Shown one piece after another: positions 58,781 through 64,000 of a DNA stretch of 64,000 nucleotides. The notes below the pieces were generated by a model, which saw only the letters and a list, made by a program, of their open reading frames with translations, searched no databases and was not told the DNA's origin. Numbering within the stretch: the first letter of the stretch is position 1; every line of letters starts with the position of its first letter. Source of the DNA: Bin5 sp965116395 (GTDB lineage: Bacteria > Chloroflexota > Anaerolineae > Caldilineales > Caldilineaceae); contig OZ220684.1 in the NCBI GenBank assembly GCA_965116395.1, positions 2,914,001-2,978,000 of the forward strand. Direction: 5' to 3'. Position numbers and translations under genes: made by a program.

Positions 58781-59719
58781 GTGCCCAAAACCCCCTGTAA
58801 GAGTCTGAGGAGAGACGGACAGCCCTGCCAGGGTCTCGGCCAGCCGGACCTCGACGGCTACTGTTTCGCCCACGCCGCCCCTGAAAAAGTATCGGAATGG
58901 CGCTCGCGCGGCGGCAAGGCCTCCTCAGCCGCCGCCCGTGCAGACAAGCGCATGCCCGAACGTCTGCGCGGCGCCATCGATAAAGTCAGCCAGGGCATGG
59001 ACGATCTGCTGGAGGGCAAGATCGAGCCCGCCGCCCTCTCCGCAATCTCCCGCAGCGCCAAAGTGCTGGTCGACCTCTACCGCCTCGCCGATGAAGAAAT
59101 GGAACTCATTCGCGGCGAAGAAGCCGCCGCCGCAGCCAGCGTCGTCGGCGGCTCCGGTGTCCCCGACCTCCTCGACAAGGCCGACGCCATCGCCGCCTGG
59201 CAAAACCGGTACAGGATCGACTCCCTCATCGCACAGGGCCTTGTAACACTGGAGTGTGTCGATGAGCGCAACAAGGACGCAGCCCCCGTGCCCGTCCTCA
59301 CCACCGCCGGCAGACAGCGCTTCCGCTACCAGCGTCTCACCAAATACACACAGTACGAAGTCGACATGTGGAGAGATTTAGTCATGGATACCTCGCACGC
59401 AGACGACCCACTGTCCGGCGCGCTCTATCATCTCCACTTTATCCGCACAGCCCTCGAAGAGGCCCTCACCGACTTCGTGCCCGATCCGAATCCGGTTCTG
59501 GACCCATTGACCGGCCAGCCCCTCACCCGGCTGCCCGACGGAGTGAGCCCGGCCGCCGGCCCCGTCGCCGGCCCCGACCAGTCCGAGCAGGCCGCCAAAG
59601 AGTTGCAGGATCTGCTTCTGAATGCCAACGAGCTGAACCGGGAAGTTGAACGCCTCTACGAAAAGAAGTTTGGCCACCCCTTCGACATTCGGCTCGAGTT
59701 GGAGGACGAGGACGAATAA
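58781..59719 (+). CDS. Cys/His-cluster protein of unknown function (312 aa)
   Basis: GTG start with AAAGGAG 6 bases upstream. The N-terminal 35 residues form a zinc-binding-like cluster (KTPCKSLRRDGQPCQGLG then YCFAHAAPEK: C..., C, C.x.H), as seen in small C-x-C-x-C-H motifs of phage and mobile-element proteins. Helical segments follow with Ala/Glu-rich stretches, a central part (RIDSLIAQGLVTLECVDERN, RQRFRYQRLTKYTQYEVDMW), and an acidic end (DIRLELEDEDE). No catalytic motif was recognised. It could belong to a phage- or plasmid-like module; no terminase or portal gene follows. Confidence 0.75.
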   Translation: MPKTPCKSLRRDGQPCQGLGQPDLDGYCFAHAAPEKVSEWRSRGGKASSAAARADKRMPERLRGAIDKVSQGMDDLLEGKIEPAALSAISRSAKVLVDLYRLADEEMELIRGEEAAAAASVVGGSGVPDLLDKADAIAAWQNRYRIDSLIAQGLVTLECVDERNKDAAPVPVLTTAGRQRFRYQRLTKYTQYEVDMWRDLVMDTSHADDPLSGALYHLHFIRTALEEALTDFVPDPNPVLDPLTGQPLTRLPDGVSPAAGPVAGPDQSEQAAKELQDLLLNANELNREVERLYEKKFGHPFDIRLELEDEDE

Positions 59720-60515
59720 ATGTCGGCAAACTTCGCCTCATTCGATCCCATCACCCTTTTCCCGCACTCCCATGAAGTCCTCCCTGCAGATCCTGTTTCT
59801 AACAAATAATATATCTTTTTCTATTCCAAGTGCAAAGCCCCCATCTGCCCTGCTGGACCCGAAATTTTTTTTGCCCGATCTCTCGTAAACTCTCGTATAA
59901 CGCTCGTACGAGCGTTCGCCGTGCGAACGACCCAACATACCTCGCAAAAGTCAACCGAACCCAAAAACCGCCGTTCATTCTCCGCGCCCCTGCATAGACG
60001 AAAACGTGTCCCCGGCGTACACGGCAGTTCACCAAAAACTAAAAACTGACTACCAAAAACTGCCGTTGCCCTTCTCAGCGCCCTGCCGCGGACAAAAAGG
60101 TGTAAGCCGTTCTCCGCGCTCCTCCGGGGCCCTCCGTGGACAAAAAAGCCGTTGCCGTTCTCCGCGCCCCTCCGTGCCCTCCGCGGACCAAAAAGGTGTC
60201 GCCGTTCTCTCCCCCTCCGCATGACTTAGCAGATCGACCGGTTCCGCCCACTGCAAGATTCAAGCCAGTACCACTCGCAACAGTCCCGCCCGCGCGCCAA
60301 TCCTGCACAACGCCCGACGACCTCCCCAAAATGCCACCGAAACTTGATCTCTCCCCCCTCTCCCCCGCAAAAGCATACTTGATCCCAATACGCAACTGAT
60401 GATAACATGAACTGCAACACTATTTTGGAGCGTCTCAGCTAAAGACCGCTTCTCGTGTATGGGATTTGATCTCGTAACGCTTGCACCAATAGACCAGCAA
60501 AGGATGAAAACTACC
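59720..60515 (+). other. Gap with palindrome cluster and array M
   Basis: 59881-59930 holds CTCTCGTA repeats, the perfect palindrome AACGCTCGTACGAGCGTT (59899-59916) and an overlapping hairpin CGTTCGC/GCGAACG (59913-59929). 60020-60065 has ACCAAAAACTAAAAACTGAC-type strings, and 60070-60215 four TCCGYG units in plus orientation. No gene supported before 60516. Confidence 0.6.
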
Positions 60516-61082
60516 ATGAATCGACCTTCACCTCACAAGCGCACTCGCCGCATCGCGCTGTCGCTCGCCTTGGCCTTGCTGCTGTCCCTGGCCCTCTCCG
60601 CGGCCGCGTTTGCGCAGCAGGGAATCCCGGACCCCGGGAGTCCGCCGCCTGGTCCACCGAGCGGTCCCCCCAGTCCTACTGCTCCGACGACCGACCCGCC
60701 GGGAACCACCGAGACCAGCCATCCCAGCGCACCATTCACGCCGTCGGGTAACTGCATCGTCGCCCACGCAGCCACCCCGGCCCAGCTCTGCCCCGTCGGC
60801 GGCGGCTTCCAGTACTACTTCATCGGCCCCGGCGGCACCTCCAGCGGAGGACCCTGGATCGGCTCCTTCACCGAACTGGCTGGCCATTACGCCGCCGGCG
60901 GAAGTGTATCCCTGTACTCCGGCTCCAATCCCTTTACCGGCAAGCCGGTCAACATCTATTACCTGCCCTCCGAGAACAAACTCCGCATCAGCACCTACTA
61001 CCCCGACAACCAGTACGACGTAAACAAGGCCTACGTCTTCACCGTCGACACCGGCAACGCCATCAAGCACGAAGCTTGGTAA
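60516..61082 (+). CDS. Secreted protein with the HAATP-type C-terminal domain (paralogue 3)
   Basis: 188 residues. Start ATG 60516 chosen by alignment of the AAAGGA site and spacing with the paralogue at 62113; an ATG at 60504 overlaps that site. The signal peptide (RRIALSLALALLLSLALSAA, cleavage AFAQ-Q) is followed by a Pro/Gly/Thr linker (about 32-75). The shared domain (about 80-188) has NCIVAHAATPAQLCPVGGGF, QYYFIGPGGTSSGGPW, SFTELAGHYAAGGSVSLYSG, NPFTGKPVNIYYLPSENKLR and TYYPDNQYDVNKAYVFTVD, ending IKHEAW. It ends in a hairpin terminator that the next paralogue shares. Function unknown. Confidence 0.85.
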   Translation: MNRPSPHKRTRRIALSLALALLLSLALSAAAFAQQGIPDPGSPPPGPPSGPPSPTAPTTDPPGTTETSHPSAPFTPSGNCIVAHAATPAQLCPVGGGFQYYFIGPGGTSSGGPWIGSFTELAGHYAAGGSVSLYSGSNPFTGKPVNIYYLPSENKLRISTYYPDNQYDVNKAYVFTVDTGNAIKHEAW

Positions 61083-61133
61083 CATCAGTCCCCCAATCCC
61101 CCTCTACACGAGACGCGAATCCTAAGCAAAAAG

Positions 61134-61172
61134 AGCGCCAGGGACACCACCGCCCTGGCGCTCCTCCTTTCC
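61134..61172 (+). terminator. Terminator of paralogue 3
   Basis: GAGCGCCAGGG (61134-61144) pairs perfectly with CCCTGGCGCTC (61154-61164), followed by CTCCTTTCC. The same stem occurs behind paralogue 4. Confidence 0.7.
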
Positions 61173-61309
61173 CCGCCCAGCCCAATCTCTCCAGCCACCC
61201 AGCTTTCCCCCCGCAAAGCCTGCCTGCCCCGGCCTCCTCCTCCGCCAGCCCCCGGCGCACCTCCCAACCAGCAGCAACATAACCGCCCTTTCAGACTGGA
61301 ACGGTCTAA

Positions 61310-61945
61310 GGTATTCTCCGTGTTTCTCAGCGGATCAAAAGAAGCAGTTCAGCCGTTCTCCGCGCCCCTCCGCGTCCTCCGCGGAAAAAAGGTGTAAGCC
61401 GTTCTCCGCGCCCCACCGCGTCCTCCGCGGAAAAAAGGTGTAAGCCGTTCTCCGCGCCCCACCGCGTCCTCCGCGGAAAAAAGGTGTAAGCCGTTCTCCG
61501 CGCCCCTCCGTGTCCTCCGTGGACAAAAAGGTGTTGCCGTTCTCCGCGCCCCTCCGTGTCCTCCGTGGACAAAAAGGTGTTGCCGTTCTCCGCGCCCCTC
61601 CGCGTCCTCCGTGGACAAAAAGGTGTTGCCGTTCTCCGCGCCCCTCCGCGTCCTCCGCGGAAAAAAGGTGTAAGCCGTTCTCCGCGCCCCTCCGTGTCCT
61701 CCGTGGACAAAAAGGTGTTGCCGTTCTCCGCGCCCCTCCGTGTCCTCCGTGGACAAAAAGGTGTTGCCGTTCTCCGCGCCCCACCGCGTCCTCCGCGGAA
61801 AAAAGGTGTAAGCCGTTCTCCGCGCCCCTCCGTGTCCTCCGTGGACAAAAAGGTGTTGCCGTTCTCCACGCCCCTCCGCGTCCTCCACGGACAAAAAGAT
61901 GTAAGCCTTTCTCCGTGTCCCTCCGTGGACAAAAGCACATTCTCC
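61310..61945 (+). repeat. Array N: about fourteen 46-bp TCCGYG units
   Basis: The cleanest array. The unit is TTCTCCGCGCC + CCTCCGYGTCCTCCGYGGA + CAAAAAG or AAAAAAG + GTGTTGCCG or GTGTAAGCCG, with period 46 (for example 61531, 61577). Units with CCGCGGA end AAAAAAGGTGTAAG, and those with CCGTGGA end CAAAAAGGTGTTG, a linked two-site variation. Plus orientation. Confidence 0.92.
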
Positions 61946-62112
61946 CAATTCTCAGCAGTTCACCAAAAACTAAGAACTGCCAACTAAAAACTGCCGTCAA
62001 AACATGGAACAAATCCAGATGAAGAGGCGTCATGGATAGTAGACGCATCTCGTGTCACTGAACAGTCCAGGCAGCACCCGGACCCGAAGCCCAGGAAAGG
62101 AAGAAAACGACC

Positions 62113-62790
62113 ATGAAGAAACTGTCGCCTCGGAAGCTCTCTCGCCGCATCGCCGTCCCGCTCGCACTCGCGTTGCTGTTGACACTGGCCCTCACCGCCG
62201 CCGCCTTCGCCCAACCGCCGGGCGGCCCGCCGGGGAACAACCCGCCAGGCAACAACCAGCCAAACAACAACCCGCCAGGCAACAACCAGCCAGACAACAG
62301 CCCGCCAGCGAACCTCCAACCAAACAACCCGCCTGGAAACTCTGGGCCGGGCAACTCTCCCAGCGGTCCCAACGGGGATCCAAATGCTCCGTCAGCCGAT
62401 CCGCCAGGTGGCGCCACCGAAACGAGCCATCCCAGCGCCCCGTTCGTGCCGCCGGCAGACTGCATCGTCAACCACGCTGCCACACCCGCCCAGCTCTGCC
62501 CCGTCGCCGGCGGACTCCAGTACTACTTCATCGGCGCCGACGGCAGCTCCAGCGGAGGACCCTGGCTGGACTCCTTCACTGAACTGGCCGGGCTTTACAC
62601 TGCCGGAACAAGCGTCTTGCTCTACGCCGGCTCCAATCCCCTGACCGGCAAGCAGGTCGACATCCACTACCTGCCTTCCGACCAGAAACTCCGTATCAGC
62701 ACCTACTACCCCGACACCCAGTACGACACCGACAAGCCGTACACCTTCACCGTCGACACCGGCAACGCCATCAGCCACGAGGCTTGGTAA
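62113..62790 (+). CDS. Secreted protein with the HAATP-type C-terminal domain (paralogue 4)
   Basis: 225 residues, GGAAAGGAAG upstream. The signal peptide is nearly that of paralogue 3 (LALALLLTLALTAAAFAQ). The linker (about 36-105) is longer and made of Asn/Pro/Gly repeats (PPGNNQPNNNPPGNNQPDN), encoded by a 30-base tandem repeat. The shared domain has CIVNHAATPAQLCPVAGGLQ, YYFIGADGSSSGGPW, LYAGSNPLTGKQVDIHYLP and STYYPDTQYDTDKPYTFTVD, ending ISHEAW. Very close to paralogue 3, including flanking DNA, so the pair arose by recent tandem duplication with independent linker growth. Confidence 0.85.
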   Translation: MKKLSPRKLSRRIAVPLALALLLTLALTAAAFAQPPGGPPGNNPPGNNQPNNNPPGNNQPDNSPPANLQPNNPPGNSGPGNSPSGPNGDPNAPSADPPGGATETSHPSAPFVPPADCIVNHAATPAQLCPVAGGLQYYFIGADGSSSGGPWLDSFTELAGLYTAGTSVLLYAGSNPLTGKQVDIHYLPSDQKLRISTYYPDTQYDTDKPYTFTVDTGNAISHEAW

Positions 62791-62838
62791 CCAGGAAGAC
62801 AGGTGCCTCTCCCACACGAGACGCGAAACTTGACCCAA

Positions 62839-62876
62839 GAGCGCCAGGGATACGACCTCCCTGGCGCTCCGCCTTT
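62839..62876 (+). terminator. Terminator of paralogue 4
   Basis: GAGCGCCAGGG (62839-62849) pairs with CCCTGGCGCTC (62859-62869), then CGCCTTTTCC. Same stem as behind paralogue 3. Confidence 0.75.
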
Positions 62877-63109
62877 TCCGCTCAGTCCCTTCCCCCCAAC
62901 CACCCAACGTCCCTCCCGCAACGCCTGCCCGCCCCGGCCTTCACCGACACCCCACCCGTTCACCAAAAGCTAAAAGCTGACGACTAGGGCTGTTGACGTT
63001 TGTTTGAACAACGACATGGGGGTGCAGACTACGCCTGATCGTCGAAGGGCGGCACAGCTGCGCAAAGAGAATCCGATACCCCTTTCTTGTTCCCCGCATC
63101 CCTCCCAGT

Positions 63110-63370
63110 CCGCCGCAGTCAAAAGACGTTCTCCAAAATCATCCCCATCCAATAATCCAATAATCCGAAAATCCCCGTCCGCCGCGGTCAAAAGATGTCC
63201 TCCAAAACCATCCCCATCCAATAATCCGAAAATCCCCGTCCGCCGCGGACAAAAGATGTTCTCCAAAATCATCCCCATCCAATAATCCGAAAATCCCCGT
63301 CCGCCGCGGACAAAAGGAGTTCTCCAAAATCATCCCCATCCAATAATCCAAGAATCCCCGTCCGCCGTGT
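63110..63370 (+). repeat. Array O: family-4 units
   Basis: Five units of CCAAAATCATCCCCATCC AATAATCC(G/A)AAAATCCCCGT joined by CCGCCGCGGACAAAAG (period about 62), in plus orientation, followed by TTCACCAAAAGCTAGAAACC strings. Confidence 0.85.
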
Positions 63371-63427
63371 ACCTGGCAGTTCACCAAAAGCTAGAAACCA
63401 ACGACCAAGAACTGCCGTCCCGCCGAA

Positions 63428-63457
63428 TTGACGGCCCCCGCCATGCAAGTTTATAAT
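63428..63457 (+). promoter_or_regulatory. Promoter of paralogue 5
   Basis: TTGACG (63428-63433), 18-bp spacer, TATAAT (63452-63457). The -10 and following bases (TATAATTGTCCGGCAG) closely match those before the efflux operon (TATAATTGTCCTGCCAG at 37701). Confidence 0.7.
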
Positions 63458-63532
63458 TGTCCGGCAGATTTTCCCTTCAGTGATTGTGCGGCCAGTTCAA
63501 ACCCTGGTCTAATGATTGGAGAGTACGTTTTC

Positions 63533-64000
63533 ATGTCCGGAACAACCCCGCCCCGAAACGCACGCAGCATACGTAACCTCTGTATTCTTGCCCTCCTGCT
63601 GGCCCTTGCCCTGCCCTTCGCGGCTGTTGTCCAGGGTGCCCCGCCAGGGCCGCCCGGCCCCAATCTTCCGACACGCGGGCCATCCACCGACCCGGGCGGC
63701 GTCCCCGATCCAACATCGACCCCGACGCCAACCCCGTCAGGAGACAGCGGCCCACCGAGACCCCCCACCGCTACGCCTTCATCCCCCCGCCCCACCGGCG
63801 AAACGCCCACCTTGGAAGAGGCCCTTGCCGAGTACGAGCGCATCAAAGCCCTCGCCCCTAATCGCATCATCTTCCACGCCGCCACACCCATCCAGCTCAG
63901 CAAAGTCGAGGACGGCCTCCAGGTCTACTACGTCGGCAGAGACGGCAAAACGCGTCTCGGCCCCTGGGTCCCCGGCTTCGCTGAGCTCGCCGCCAGGCAT
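63533..64000 (+). CDS. Secreted protein with the HAATP-type C-terminal domain (paralogue 5, cut by window edge)
   Basis: 156 codons visible from ATG 63533 (GGAGAG about 11 bases upstream), open to the right edge. The signal peptide is IRNLCILALLLALALPFAAV, with cleavage near VQGA. A Pro/Thr/Gly linker (about 42-95) follows, then a short helical piece (TLEEALAEYERIKALAP) seen only in this member. The shared domain starts RIIFHAATPIQLSKVEDGLQ, VYYVGRDGK and continues to GFAELAARH at the edge. It has its own consensus promoter. Confidence 0.8.
   Translation, partial: MSGTTPPRNARSIRNLCILALLLALALPFAAVVQGAPPGPPGPNLPTRGPSTDPGGVPDPTSTPTPTPSGDSGPPRPPTATPSSPRPTGETPTLEEALAEYERIKALAPNRIIFHAATPIQLSKVEDGLQVYYVGRDGKTRLGPWVPGFAELAARH

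Noticed and set aside
61310..61945. CRISPR array
   Set aside because: Units follow one another directly without unique spacers, vary internally, and no cas gene is present.

Overview
The window looks like chromosomal DNA of a filamentous-type Chloroflexota bacterium, probably Anaerolineae/Caldilineae-like. This is an inference from GC-rich genes with C-rich third codon positions, lipoproteins with Glu/Ala-rich tethers on peptide-type solute-binding proteins, abundant secreted FN3 proteins, and very dense intergenic repeats. No rRNA or tRNA gene and no CRISPR array was found.

Left part (1-8 kb, mostly minus strand, visibly less GC-rich at the start). It holds the start of an APH-type kinase gene cut by the window edge, a stretch with several strong stem-loops (600-815), and a two-component system (OmpR-type regulator plus HAMP histidine kinase) followed by a lipoprotein. 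Next come a frameshifted small secreted protein and two small single-pass membrane ORFs, and then a 689-residue DUF255/thioredoxin-fold protein.

Metabolic core (9-32 kb, plus strand). Two peptide/nickel-type ABC importers lie back to back: SBP-permease-permease, then a very large SBP-permease-permease-ATPase-ATPase. Only one ATPase pair is present, so it may serve both. Each SBP gene is followed by a strong hairpin before its permease. After these come a small membrane protein, mreB, a trans-sulfuration PLP enzyme, ridA, a four-S1-domain RNA-binding protein, clpC with a long leader, and a 3-hydroxyisobutyrate dehydrogenase-type oxidoreductase.

Accessory part (29-64 kb). It carries three FN3-repeat secreted or membrane-anchored proteins (5, 5 and 17 FN3 domains), a MacA-MacB-type efflux operon ending in an SH3 lipoprotein, a GxxExxY protein, a Uma2-type nuclease, an L,D-transpeptidase, a Cys/His-cluster protein, and several small or broken genes. 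Five paralogues of an unrecognised secreted family share one C-terminal domain; three of them form a cluster at the right edge.

The gaps are filled with several families of short repeats: a 46-bp TCCGYG-type unit, an AATCATCCCCATCC-type unit, ACTAAAAACTG-type strings and CCCCTAACCCCTGG-type strings. All arrays I read lie in the same orientation on the plus strand. One family has entered the SH3 lipoprotein gene in frame twice, and two families together have built a 215-229 bp tandem satellite at 56.2-57.3 kb.
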